Numbered from the stretch's first letter, positions 1-8,119 are shown. The stretch is DNA of 32,963 nt from Flavobacteriales bacterium (GCA_016763795.1 JAESTF010000358.1:1-32963); one strand, 5' to 3'. The notes: generated by a model not told the origin, from the letters alone. Translations and numbers: made by a program.

Positions 1-2418
1 AAAGTAGAGAAGAAAGCTTTTGAAGATAAACTGAAAACAGATGCTAGTCTACAGAAAGAAGTAGAGATTCAAAGAGATGTAATCAAGGGAATAGAAAGAG
101 TTGGAGCAAAGCAATCTATCCAAAAAGCTTATAAGAAATACAAATTAGGTAAGTCTGGCTTCAATTTAGGATTGGGAACTATCATTTTGGTTGCTGTGGT
201 TTCTGCTTTCTTGTGGTATTCAGATAGTAATAAGGCTAAAGCAGATGTTTTACCGCAGTTTAATGAAAATGGAGAAGAAGTTTGGGTTGATGCAGATAAG
301 TATTTGGAATCACAAAAATTTACTGTTAATACATCCAAGGATACCGTGATAGAAACTGAGGGAGGAATAGTGATGTATATTCCATCGGGAAGTTTCTTAG
401 ATGATAATGGGAACGAAGTAAAAGGCGAAGTTGAGTTTGAGGTAAAAGAAGCGTTAAACACATCTCAAATCATTCAAGCGGGATTAAGTAGTAAGTCTGG
501 TGATAGATTATTAGAAAGTGCTGGAATGTTTTATGTGAACGCACGAAAAGATGGTAAAACGGTTCAGATAAATCCAGATAAAGGAATCTACACAGAAGTT
601 CCAGCTGATGACGTTAATCCAAATATGCAGTTGTTTGATGGGAAGAGAATGGCTGATGGTTCTATTGATTGGGTTGACCCAAAACCATTGGATAAATTCT
701 TAACACCTGTAGATATTAATTCTTTGAATTTCTATCCACCTAAATACGAGCCAAAATTGGCTGAGTTGGGTAGAGATGCTTCTAAATCCAACAAGGAATA
801 CAAAGATAGTTTGTATTATTCATTCAGTTGGGAAATAAATAACGCAAACATGGAAGAAGGAGAACGTTTGTTTTTTGCAAGTTGTATTGCTTGTCATTCT
901 ATTGGAGGTGGAAAAGTAATTGGTTCAGACTTGTATAATGTGTCCCAACGACATACAGCAGAATGGCTGTCAAGAGCAATCAAGAACTATGGAGCATTAG
1001 TAAAATCTGGAGACAATGAAGCCGTTAGAATTTTCAATTTATATAACAAATCTATTATGCCACCACAACCGATAAATGATGATGAAATGGTTAATTTATT
1101 AGCTTACATTAAACAAATGTCTGCTGCGAAATTTGCAGAAGATGAAGCCGAAAGAATGGTTCAAGAGATGTTTAATGGTTTAGAAGAAGAAATGGCTGAT
1201 ACTACGTCTGATTTGTTTGCTGACATAGAAGCTGCAGTTGATAGTAGTTCCTCAGATAGTGAGTTAGTTCCCTCGGTCTTAAGGAATAACGGAATTAATC
1301 CAGCGAAAATAAAAGCAATTTGGAGTAATGAGTTTAACAATACTTTAATTTCTACCAGAGAATTTGAAGAACGATTAAAAACCATATTCGGAACATGTAA
1401 TGACGCTGTATTGGACTTATACATAAACAACATGAACTTAAACCTATATGAAATAGATGAGATGGCAGCGTCAATGACTTCTGGAGAGAGCAAAACTAAG
1501 TTCATGGAGTTTGCATCACGTAAAGATGGTAAAGTGGAAATTGATGATAAGCGAGTTAAAAAACTACAGAAGCATTATGAGAGAAAGCAAAAAATGATTG
1601 CGGCAGCAGTTGCTAAAACCAAGAAGAAGTTTAATGGTAAACAAAGAAGGTTGGATGGTGAAATTCAAAAAGAAAGAAAAGAGCATAGTGAATCTGAGGT
1701 TAAGAGGAAGTCAGATAATTATGTGGAAGAATTTAATCTAAATTTAAAGGATGCATACAGACAATTGGGAATGAAAAAACCTAAACGATTGGATGCGGAA
1801 GGGATATATAAATTAACTCTAAAAACTGGAGGTTGGAAGAACGTTGATGCTTATGTGATGAAAAGCCTTAATAATAGAGAAACATTAGATTATACTGACC
1901 CAACAACAGGAAAGAAAGCAGTTATTAAGTATGAACCAATATCTGTTACTGTAGTGGATGAAGCTAAATATGATAGAGTATTGGTTTATATACTTCCAGA
2001 CAAGCTGAATAGCTTCATGAGAATGAAAAAGGGAGATGATAGATACACTGAGAATCTAAATGAGTTAATGAAAAACAGTGTAATTTGTTTAGCCTATATC
2101 GGAGAACAAGCATATTTCTATTCGGATGATGATGTTTCTCCAAAAGAACATAACATTGAGTTGGTTAAGATGTCGCAAGCAGAATTAAAAGGTAAGTTGA
2201 ATAGGTATGACAGTAAGCAGCGTAAAAATCTTTTGAAGGAAATTGATTATCAGTTTGTTGAGGTAATGGAGAGTGAAAGGCAAGATGTTTTGGTAAAAAG
2301 AAGACACCTTAGAGAAGAGATTGAAAAGGTAATATTTCCTTGTTCAATACCTTTGCCATCACATATTGTTCAAAATATTACTGAAGAAGCGATTGAAGTT
2401 GTTGACTGGGAAGAATAA
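1..2418 (+). CDS. Membrane-anchored c-type cytochrome domain protein (5' end outside window)
   Basis: The frame is open from base 1, so the N-terminus is missing; 805 codons are visible before TAA. Counting from base 1, residues 1-50 are charged and contain a stretch (about 8-30) like the N-terminal segment of Bacteroidota anti-sigma-like membrane proteins. A single membrane helix follows at about 57-75, so the rest is probably periplasmic. Residues about 90-180 form a beta-rich region of unknown role. A cytochrome c domain spans about 280-375: CIACH starts at residue 295 (bases 883-897) and the likely axial Met is in SIMPP at 353. Beyond is a long region with a Lys/Glu-rich probable coiled coil at about 515-590. 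Covalent haem binding is expected from the motif, but the redox partner is unknown. No biochemical function can be named. An upstream sigma-factor gene would fit the N-terminus but is not in view. Confidence 0.85.
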   Translation, partial: KVEKKAFEDKLKTDASLQKEVEIQRDVIKGIERVGAKQSIQKAYKKYKLGKSGFNLGLGTIILVAVVSAFLWYSDSNKAKADVLPQFNENGEEVWVDADKYLESQKFTVNTSKDTVIETEGGIVMYIPSGSFLDDNGNEVKGEVEFEVKEALNTSQIIQAGLSSKSGDRLLESAGMFYVNARKDGKTVQINPDKGIYTEVPADDVNPNMQLFDGKRMADGSIDWVDPKPLDKFLTPVDINSLNFYPPKYEPKLAELGRDASKSNKEYKDSLYYSFSWEINNANMEEGERLFFASCIACHSIGGGKVIGSDLYNVSQRHTAEWLSRAIKNYGALVKSGDNEAVRIFNLYNKSIMPPQPINDDEMVNLLAYIKQMSAAKFAEDEAERMVQEMFNGLEEEMADTTSDLFADIEAAVDSSSSDSELVPSVLRNNGINPAKIKAIWSNEFNNTLISTREFEERLKTIFGTCNDAVLDLYINNMNLNLYEIDEMAASMTSGESKTKFMEFASRKDGKVEIDDKRVKKLQKHYERKQKMIAAAVAKTKKKFNGKQRRLDGEIQKERKEHSESEVKRKSDNYVEEFNLNLKDAYRQLGMKKPKRLDAEGIYKLTLKTGGWKNVDAYVMKSLNNRETLDYTDPTTGKKAVIKYEPISVTVVDEAKYDRVLVYILPDKLNSFMRMKKGDDRYTENLNELMKNSVICLAYIGEQAYFYSDDDVSPKEHNIELVKMSQAELKGKLNRYDSKQRKNLLKEIDYQFVEVMESERQDVLVKRRHLREEIEKVIFPCSIPLPSHIVQNITEEAIEVVDWEE

Positions 2419-2558
2419 AAGGAGTGGGGAATAGAGTGGGGAGTGTAGCATAAAATAGCGTAATTTAGCCAAAAATTAAAAATAACAAAAGTTGTTGTAA
2501 CTACTGTTGTTGCTGAATTTGTAGAGGTTTATGGTTGAGGTTGTTATCTAACAATCCA

Positions 2559-2605
2559 CATTCATAACCCAGAGGTCAAGAATTTAAATCTCTTTTTTAT
2601 GAGAT
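2559..2605 (+). other. Possible decayed tRNA 3'-half fragment
   Basis: The stretch from CATAACCCAGAGGTC into a T-arm-like segment (loop TTTAAAT, flanking 5-base arms that pair at 4 of 5 positions) resembles the anticodon loop, variable loop and T arm of a CAT-anticodon tRNA. No matching anticodon stem, D arm or acceptor stem is visible upstream, so it is not a functional tRNA. It may be a relic or chance. It lies in the 228-bp gap between the cytochrome protein and the next gene, where I see nothing else. Confidence 0.2.
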
Positions 2606-2646
2606 GGAAGGGTACAAAAAGTTTTAAATGCTAAATAAGTACGAGT

Positions 2647-3387
2647 ATGAGTGAAGATAAAATAGCTAGAATAAATGAAGTGATAGCGGATTATTTTAAG
2701 AATAATCCCAAAGTAGAATGGATACTAGTAAAGGAAATAATGCCAGCATTAATAGAAGTAGGCGTTTTTTATAAAGATGAAAAGAGAGGGCTGCCTTTTC
2801 GATTAGTGTTGAGAAAATTAGATGTAGAAAAATCTTTGGATAAAATTCCTTCTGTTCATGCTGAAAGAAAAGGAATAGATACTTATTGGTATTTAGTAAG
2901 AGAAGGAGCTAAGTATGTTACAAAAGATAAGGTTCTTCCAGTATCAAGAAAACAACAATCAGTTCAAAAAAGAGAAAATAGTGATGAATATTACTTAGTT
3001 GGTTTGTGTAATGAGCTGTTAAATGAAAAGGCATTTCATCAGCATACGTTTAAGTTTCTATTAGGGGATTTTCATAGAGACGGTATAAGAAGAACAGCAT
3101 TGCCTGTAGATGCTTATTATGCTAAATTAAATATGGTAATTGAGTTGTTTGAAAAAGAGGATTTAACCTCACTTGAAGAAGAGAAAAAAACAATAAGTGG
3201 AGTAACAAGGAGTGAACAACGTAAAAAATATGCCGAACGAAAAAGAGAGGTGCTAAAGGAAAAAAGCATCGATTTAATAGAGATGGATTATGATGAATTT
3301 GAGTGTGATAAATCGAATAAATTAATCCGGAATAAAGAAGCGGACCTTAAAATTTTGAAAGATATTTTAAAGGATGTTTTGAAATAG
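2647..3387 (+). CDS. Uncharacterised protein with nuclease-like C-terminal half
   Basis: This 246-residue soluble protein has no signal peptide or membrane segment. Residues 1-95 form an N-terminal domain (conserved-looking GLPFRLVLRKL at 48-58, then DTYWYLVR at 78-85). After a linker, residues 110-218 carry a second domain: HTFKFLLGD (133-141), LPVDAYY (152-158), NMVIELFE (162-169), SGVTRSEQRKKYAERK (184-199) and a final IDLIEMDYDEFE (208-219). The order of an acidic residue in a beta strand (D155), a second acidic strand (E166/E169), an Arg/Lys-rich helix and a closing hydrophobic strand is the pattern of PD-(D/E)XK or Vsr-like endonuclease folds. I recognise similar proteins in Bacteroidota only as hypothetical. 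The nuclease idea is inference. It stands alone with gaps of over 220 bp on both sides, in an accessory-looking stretch. Confidence 0.75.
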   Translation: MSEDKIARINEVIADYFKNNPKVEWILVKEIMPALIEVGVFYKDEKRGLPFRLVLRKLDVEKSLDKIPSVHAERKGIDTYWYLVREGAKYVTKDKVLPVSRKQQSVQKRENSDEYYLVGLCNELLNEKAFHQHTFKFLLGDFHRDGIRRTALPVDAYYAKLNMVIELFEKEDLTSLEEEKKTISGVTRSEQRKKYAERKREVLKEKSIDLIEMDYDEFECDKSNKLIRNKEADLKILKDILKDVLK

Positions 3388-3554
3388 AAATTAAGTACTT
3401 ACAAAAATAGCTGTTTTCATGTACTGGAGTGGAGAAGATTAAATATTTGATAACTCTATTTTTTTGCTGAAAATCAAAAATATTTGAACAGTAAAATTAC
3501 CAACTTCCTTTTATTATTTCTTATTCAAATCCATAGATCCCGGTAAATAGCGAA

Positions 3555-3580
3555 AATGATATGATGAGAAGCTTATCATT
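3555..3580. repeat. Short inverted repeat upstream of the GGSW protein
   Basis: AATGATA (3555-3561) and TATCATT (3574-3580) form a 7-bp palindrome with a 12-base spacer, 36 bases before the TTG start. It could be an operator or a weak hairpin. Palindromes of this size arise by chance in AT-rich DNA. Confidence 0.3.
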
Positions 3581-3616
3581 CTACCTAATTAACGAATATT
3601 CTCAACTCTTCATATT

Positions 3617-4138
3617 TTGAGTACTTTTAGGTTTGTGAGTAAAAACAAAACATATTCTTCAGAATCAATTCACCATTTAGCAAAAGTTATAGATGGTGAA
3701 GATGAATCTTATGATTGGTTAAATAGTAATCAGTTTAAAGAACTAGCAGCATTTCATGATGTATTTGTGAATCAGAATAAAACAGCATTAGCTTGGCTTA
3801 AAAAGTATGACTTCGATTATTTAATAAATTTTTATTTTACACTTATTGGAAATATGGACGCACAACAGCATTTAATTAATTATTCAGAAAAAGAGTGGTA
3901 TTTTACTGTTGCTGCGTCAGTTGGAGAACATAAAGCGTTTGATTGGTTAATCGATAATGAATTTAAACATTTTGGGTTTTTGGCTATGATTTTAAATAAA
4001 GAATTTAGTAGCAGCTTTAATACTTTAGGGGCTATTGGTGGATTTGGAGGGTCAATAGGATCAACAGGAGGGAGTGGAGGATTCGGAGGATTTGGTGGAG
4101 GAAGTTTTGGTGGTGGCGGAGCAGGAGGGAGTTGGTAA
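3617..4138 (+). CDS. Hypothetical protein with WL helical repeats and Gly-rich GGSW tail
   Basis: The open frame begins after a TAA at 3590-3592. The first usable start is TTG at 3617, with a GTG at 3635 as alternative; no ATG is near. The 173 residues fall into two parts. Residues 1-130 are probably helical and contain repeated units ending in WL (DWLNSN, AWLKKY, DWLIDN) spaced by about 30-60 residues. Residues about 138-173 are almost only Gly, Ser, Phe and Ala, ending GGSW. A similar glycine tail closes TPM-domain and some other membrane-associated proteins, but no TPM domain or membrane helix is present here. The function is unknown. The gene is isolated, so no operon context helps. Confidence 0.65.
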   Translation: MSTFRFVSKNKTYSSESIHHLAKVIDGEDESYDWLNSNQFKELAAFHDVFVNQNKTALAWLKKYDFDYLINFYFTLIGNMDAQQHLINYSEKEWYFTVAASVGEHKAFDWLIDNEFKHFGFLAMILNKEFSSSFNTLGAIGGFGGSIGSTGGSGGFGGFGGGSFGGGGAGGSW

Positions 4139-4309
4139 AATAGCTGCTTTTTTTGTTTTTGGAGTTGGAAAGGTAATTTACAATTACAAAATTTTACTGT
4201 TATTCTTTCTTAAAAAAAGAAACCCACTTTGTAAATCTTTTAATAATGATTTTGGGTTAACTATTAAAATGATATATTTACTTTCAGATTAATTTATCAA
4301 GATATAGTT

Positions 4310-6060
4310 ATGATTAAAATATTATCAGATTTTTATTACCACCAATTAAATAATAACCCTAAAATAGATGCTTTCACCCAAAAAGAGGATGGAAAGTGGG
4401 TTTCTCTTTCATCAGAAGCATTTATAAATAAAGCCAAAAAATTTAGCATAGGGCTATTAGAGTTGGGTCTTAAGAAAGGGGATAAAGTAGCGGTAATTTC
4501 TAATAATAGAACAGAATGGCATTTAACCGATTTAGCGGTTCAGCAAGTAGGTATTGTAAATGCGCCATTATATCCAAATATAACAGAAGCAGATTATGAG
4601 TACATTTTAAACGATAGTGGAGCTAAAGTTGTTTTTATTTCGGATGAAGAAATTTTAGCTAAAATTTTAAATATAAAAGATAAAGTATCAACTTTAGAAC
4701 ATATTTATATGTTTAATAAGGTTGCAGGACAAAAACATTATACAGAGCTGTTAAGTGATAAAATTAATGAAGAAGCACTTGAGGCTGCAAAGAATACAAT
4801 TGATGAAGATGATTTAGCAACATTAATTTACACTTCAGGTACAACAGGAAACCCTAAAGGAGTGATGCTAACACATAGAAATTTAGTAAGTAATGTTTTG
4901 GGTGAAGAAGATCGTTTGCCAGTTGGTGAAAATCATAAAGCATTAAGTTTTTTACCCCTTTGTCATGTTTTTGAACGAATGTTAGATTACTTATATATTT
5001 ATAAAAGTGTATCAATTTATTATGCAGAATCGATAGAGAAAATTGGAGATAATTTAAAAGAAGTGAAACCACAATTTTTTGCTACAGTACCAAGATTGTT
5101 AGAAAAAGTGTATGATAAAATTGTAGCAAAAGGAACAGATTTAACAGGGATTAAAAAAGGGTTATTCTTTTGGGCATTAGAGTTAGGATTAAAATATGAT
5201 CCTATGGTTAGTGGTGGAGCAATGTATAACTTTAAATTAAAAATTGCGAATAAATTAATTTTTAGTAAATGGAGAGAAGCCTTAGGTGGAGAAATTATCG
5301 CAATAGTTTCAGGAGGAGCAGCCTTACAAGCCAGGTTAGCAAGAGTATTTACTTCAGCTCAAATTCCGGTGTTAGAAGGTTATGGCTTAACAGAAACCTC
5401 TCCAGTAATTGGTGTAAATAGCTTATTGCCAGGCGGAACAATGATTGGCAGTGTTGGAAAAGTGTTGGAAAATTTAGATGTAAAAATTGCAGAAGATGGA
5501 GAGATAATAGTAAAAGGTCCGAGTATTATGAAAGGATATTACAATCAACCAGAATTAACTAAAGAAGTAATTGATGAACAAGGATATTTCATACAGGTGA
5601 TATAGGTGTTTTAGTTGATGGTAAGTATTTGAAAATTACTGACAGGAAAAAAGAAATTTTTAAAACCTCTGGGGGTAAATATATCGCACCACAAGTGATG
5701 GAGAACAAGTTTAAAGAATCTCGATTTATTGAGCAAATAATGGTGATAGGTGAAGGACAGAAAATGGCAGGAGCTTTTATTCAACCAGATTTTTTATTTT
5801 TAAAAGGGTGGTGTGAAAGAAAGAAAATTAGTTATACATCTGATGCTGAAATAGTGAAAAATGAAACAGTTATTGCTAGGTTTGAAAAAGAGATGGTTGC
5901 CTTAAATACAGACTTCTCTAATTATGAGCAAATAAAAAAGTTTGAACTAATTGGAGCAGCTTGGAGTATTGATAATGGAGAGCTAACCCCAACATTAAAA
6001 CTAAAGCGTAAAAACATTTTAGCAAGAAACCAAGAGCTATTCAATAAAATATATAGTTAA
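4310..6060 (+). pseudogene. Long-chain acyl-CoA synthetase (AMP-forming), single-base frameshift
   Basis: The two parts together make a 583-residue ANL-family long-chain fatty acid:CoA ligase, which activates fatty acids to acyl-CoA through an acyl-adenylate. The first part (4310-5605, 431 residues) has the P-loop YTSGTTGNPKG at 174-184 and YGLTETSPV further on. It then reads GYF and runs into TAG at 5603. The expected continuation, HTGDIG and the hinge motif KITDRKKEI, is intact in the +1 frame from 5590 and runs to TAA at 6060. One base is missing at the T run 5587-5589; adding one T restores the frame and the family's normal length. The C-terminal domain is required for catalysis, so if the shift is real the enzyme is dead. 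No other lesion is visible, which favours a sequencing or assembly error or a very recent mutation. A gap of 109 bp separates it from the next gene. Confidence 0.9.
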
Positions 6061-6142
6061 GACGGTATTTTCTATTTTGAAATTTCATTTTAGAAATGCA
6101 TTCATAAGGTGGAATAGAATAGAATTAGCCTTCTTTTTTACA

Positions 6143-6150
6143 TATATTTG
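6143..6150 (+). promoter_or_regulatory. Bacteroidota -7 promoter element (TATATTTG)
   Basis: The sequence matches the TAnnTTTG consensus and lies 19 bases before the ATG at 6170. This supports the 6170 start for the DUF1573 lipoprotein and a new transcription unit after the acyl-CoA synthetase gene. No clear -33 TTTG is visible. Confidence 0.5.
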
Positions 6151-6169
6151 CATCCTCAAAATTATAAAT

Positions 6170-6637
6170 ATGAAAAAGATATTACTTCCAATTGCTGTGG
6201 GAATAGCATTGTTAGCTTCTTGCGGAGAAAATGCTCAAGAAGAAACATTAAATACAGATATTATTGACAACCCTATTTCTGCAGAAAGCTCAGCTGAGGA
6301 TGAAGGTAAACGCCCTTTCTTTGAATTTGTAGAAGAAATAAAGGAATTCGGAACAATTACACAAGGAGAGACTGTCTCCATGACATTTCGTTTCCGTAAT
6401 GTTGGTCAATCTAATTTAATAATATCTTCTGCCCAAGGAAGTTGTGGATGTACTGTTCCTGAATGGCCAAAAGAACCAATTAAACCAGGAGAAGAAGGTA
6501 AAATTAACATAATCTTTAATTCAACAGGTAAGCAAGGTTTACAAAATAAGACAATTACATTAATTGCCAATACAATCCCTAATACTAAGGTAATTGCAAT
6601 AAAAGGAGAAGTTTTGGTGCCAAATACAAATCAATAA
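6170..6637 (+). CDS. DUF1573 domain lipoprotein
   Basis: The 155-residue protein starts at ATG 6170. An in-frame TTG at 6077 would give a longer product, but the later ATG directly begins a lipoprotein signal (MKKILLPIAVGIALLAS followed by Cys18) and sits just after a promoter element. The mature protein has an acidic linker and then one DUF1573 domain (about 55-150), an Ig-like fold common in Bacteroidota, with GETVSMTFRFRNVG, SCGCTVPEWP and the GxQGLQNKTI strand. The two cysteines of SCGCT are typical of the family. Location is probably periplasmic or outer membrane; molecular function is unknown. The neighbours yajC (28 bp downstream) and coaE form a recurrent Bacteroidota arrangement. Confidence 0.88.
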   Translation: MKKILLPIAVGIALLASCGENAQEETLNTDIIDNPISAESSAEDEGKRPFFEFVEEIKEFGTITQGETVSMTFRFRNVGQSNLIISSAQGSCGCTVPEWPKEPIKPGEEGKINIIFNSTGKQGLQNKTITLIANTIPNTKVIAIKGEVLVPNTNQ

Positions 6638-6665
6638 TTTATAGAAATAACTTAATAGAAAAGAA

Positions 6666-7000
6666 ATGAAAGGAATAGGTATTTTATTACAAGCTCAAAC
6701 AGATGGAGCAACAGGTGGTGGATTTGGAATGGAGCAAATATTAATGTTTGGAGCCATTGGTTTAGTGTTTTATTTTTTTATGATAAGACCACAAATGAAA
6801 AAACAAAAAGAAGCCAAGAAATTTAAAGAAGTTTAGTGAAAGGAACTAAAATAGTTACCATTGGAGGAATTCACGGAAAGATTGTTGAATTAAAGGATGA
6901 TACCGTTATGATAGAAATAGAAGGAGGGAATAGGTTGAAGTTAGAAAAAACAGCAATTTCTAAAGAATTTGCTGCTGAAGAGATGGAACAAAAAAAATAG
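6666..7000 (+). pseudogene. yajC: YajC preprotein translocase subunit, single-base frameshift
   Basis: The start at ATG 6666 gives a short Gln/Gly-rich N-terminus, a membrane helix (ILMFGAIGLVFYFFM) and the YajC signature IRPQMKKQKE. The frame hits TAG at 6834. In the next frame from 6833 the protein continues as LVKGTKIVTIGGIHGKIVEL and ends at TAG 6998-7000. Adding one T in the run at 6832-6834 joins both halves into a 111-residue protein, the normal YajC length. YajC associates with SecDF in protein export. The truncated product would keep the membrane helix but lose the whole soluble domain. The defect is of the same kind as that in the acyl-CoA synthetase about 1.2 kb upstream, which suggests a systematic homopolymer error. 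The gene is probably co-transcribed with the DUF1573 gene. Confidence 0.9.
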
Positions 7001-7035
7001 GATTAAATTAGAATAATTTAACTTTAAAAATAATT

Positions 7036-7070
7036 GTAAAGCTTCCCTTTTGAGGAAGCTTTACGTGTTT
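7036..7070 (+). terminator. Rho-independent terminator-like hairpin between yajC and coaE
   Basis: GTAAAGCTTCC (7036-7046) pairs perfectly with GGAAGCTTTAC (7054-7064) over 11 bp around a 7-base loop, followed by GTGTTTTAT. The T tract is imperfect. The hairpin ends only 11 bases before the coaE ATG, so it could end yajC transcription, attenuate coaE or mask its start. Confidence 0.7.
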
Positions 7071-7075
7071 TATAT

Positions 7076-7666
7076 ATGATGAGGAAACCGTTATTAGTTG
7101 GATTGACAGGAGGTATTGGTAGTGGAAAATCTACCATTGCTAAAGTTTTTAAAGCTTTAGGTGTCCCTGTTTTTAATTCGGATGCTATTGCAAAAGATAT
7201 TATTAATAATAACAGGGAAGTTGTAAAACAAATTTCTGCTGAGTTTGGGGCAATTTATAGTAATGGAAAGCTAGATAAAGTAAAACTTTCAGGAATTGTG
7301 TTTAATGATAAAACAGCACTAGAAAAACTCAATAAGATTATTCATCCTAAAGTGTCTGAATATTTTGAGGCATGGATTGATGAAAATAAAAAAGCTTCAA
7401 TTCTAATAAAAGAAGCTGCTATTTTAATTGAGAGTGGAGCGTATCAACAAATGGATGAAATCATTTTAGTAACTGCTTCTGAAATGATAAGAATACAACG
7501 TGTAATACAGCGAGATAATACTTCAGAACAAAAAGTGAAAGATAGAATTAAAATGCAGTTATCGGATAAAGAAAAAATGACTTATGTTGATTTCACCATT
7601 ATTAATGATGGTGAAAAATTGGTAATACCACAAGTATTAGAGGTCTATAAAAGATTGAAAAGATAA
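7076..7666 (+). CDS. coaE: Dephospho-CoA kinase
   Basis: This 196-residue cytoplasmic enzyme phosphorylates the 3' hydroxyl of dephospho-CoA in the last step of coenzyme A synthesis. The P-loop GLTGGIGSGKST starts at residue 9. It is followed by the substrate-site stretch VFNSDAIAKDI (about 32-42), IIHPKVSEYF in the CoA-binding part, and the lid-region R-x-x-R arginines in IQRVIQRD. The length fits the family (about 195-205). ATG 7076 is immediately followed by a second ATG; either may be used. The gene closes the DUF1573-yajC-coaE cluster. The YbbR-like gene often found between yajC and coaE in this phylum is absent. A terminator-like hairpin stands directly before it, so how it is transcribed is unclear. 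Confidence 0.95.
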   Translation: MMRKPLLVGLTGGIGSGKSTIAKVFKALGVPVFNSDAIAKDIINNNREVVKQISAEFGAIYSNGKLDKVKLSGIVFNDKTALEKLNKIIHPKVSEYFEAWIDENKKASILIKEAAILIESGAYQQMDEIILVTASEMIRIQRVIQRDNTSEQKVKDRIKMQLSDKEKMTYVDFTIINDGEKLVIPQVLEVYKRLKR

Positions 7667-7821
7667 CTCTTTTTCCGCCCTTATTCGGGTAAGCGTAGAA
7701 TTGAAAGATGGTGTTTTTTTGATGTACTTAGAATCTAATAAAATCATAAGATTTTCATTATCAGATAGATATCTAGATTACATAGATTCTCAGTCAAGCT
7801 GTAGATAACAATTATAAGTAT

Positions 7822-7861
7822 AAAAAAAAGTCCGAAAACTCATGTTCTCAGACTTTTTTAA
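7822..7861. terminator. Bidirectional terminator between coaE and THX
   Basis: AAAAAAGTC (7824-7832) pairs with GACTTTTTT (7851-7859), and the stem continues inwards with two mismatches (GA and AAC pairing with TC and GTT). It lies between convergent genes and has an A run on one side and a T run on the other, so it can serve both strands. Confidence 0.75.
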
Positions 7862-7891
7862 ACCCTCACCTTAGTGGGGATATATGTTGTT

Positions 7892-8119
7892 TTATTTTTT
7901 TACAGCAGTTTTTTTCACTGGAGCTTTCTTTGCAGTAGTTTTTTTCGCTGGAGCTTTTTTAACAGCTTCTTTAGCTGGAACTTCTTCCTCTTTTTTAGGT
8001 TCAGCTTCCTTAGTATTTGGCTTAGCAACAAAAGTTACAGCCTTTTTCTTTTTTCTAGTTACACCGTAAGAACCAGAAAAAATTTTCCCTTTTTTCGTTT
8101 TTTTATCGCCTTTTCCCAT
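7892..8119 (-). CDS. 30S ribosomal protein THX with Lys/Ala/Pro-rich tail
   Basis: The first 26 residues (MGKGDKKTKKGKIFSGSYG, then VTRKKKK) match the bTHX family, a very small basic protein that binds the 30S subunit head in some bacteria including Bacteroidota. After a short acidic linker (EPKKEEEVPAKE), residues 51-75 form a tail of repeated (A/P)KK units such as KKAPAKKTTAKKAPVKK, resembling histone H1-type tails. The tail makes this version 75 residues long, much longer than the minimal family member. The start is the ATG complementary to 8117-8119. A TAnnTTTG promoter lies about 35 bases upstream. Plus-strand open frames over the same bases are its shadows. Confidence 0.85.
   Translation of the reverse strand: MGKGDKKTKKGKIFSGSYGVTRKKKKAVTFVAKPNTKEAEPKKEEEVPAKEAVKKAPAKKTTAKKAPVKKTAVKK

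Noticed and set aside
129-461. Minus-strand 110-codon frame
   Set aside because: Antisense to the cytochrome protein, which has clear domain structure in this stretch.
4074-4292. Plus-strand 72-codon frame overlapping the GGSW protein
   Set aside because: It is a shadow of the Gly-rich coding region in another frame, then low-complexity sequence with no domain.
6077-6169. N-terminal extension of the DUF1573 protein from TTG 6077
   Set aside because: A promoter element at 6143-6150 lies inside it, and the lipoprotein signal begins exactly at ATG 6170.
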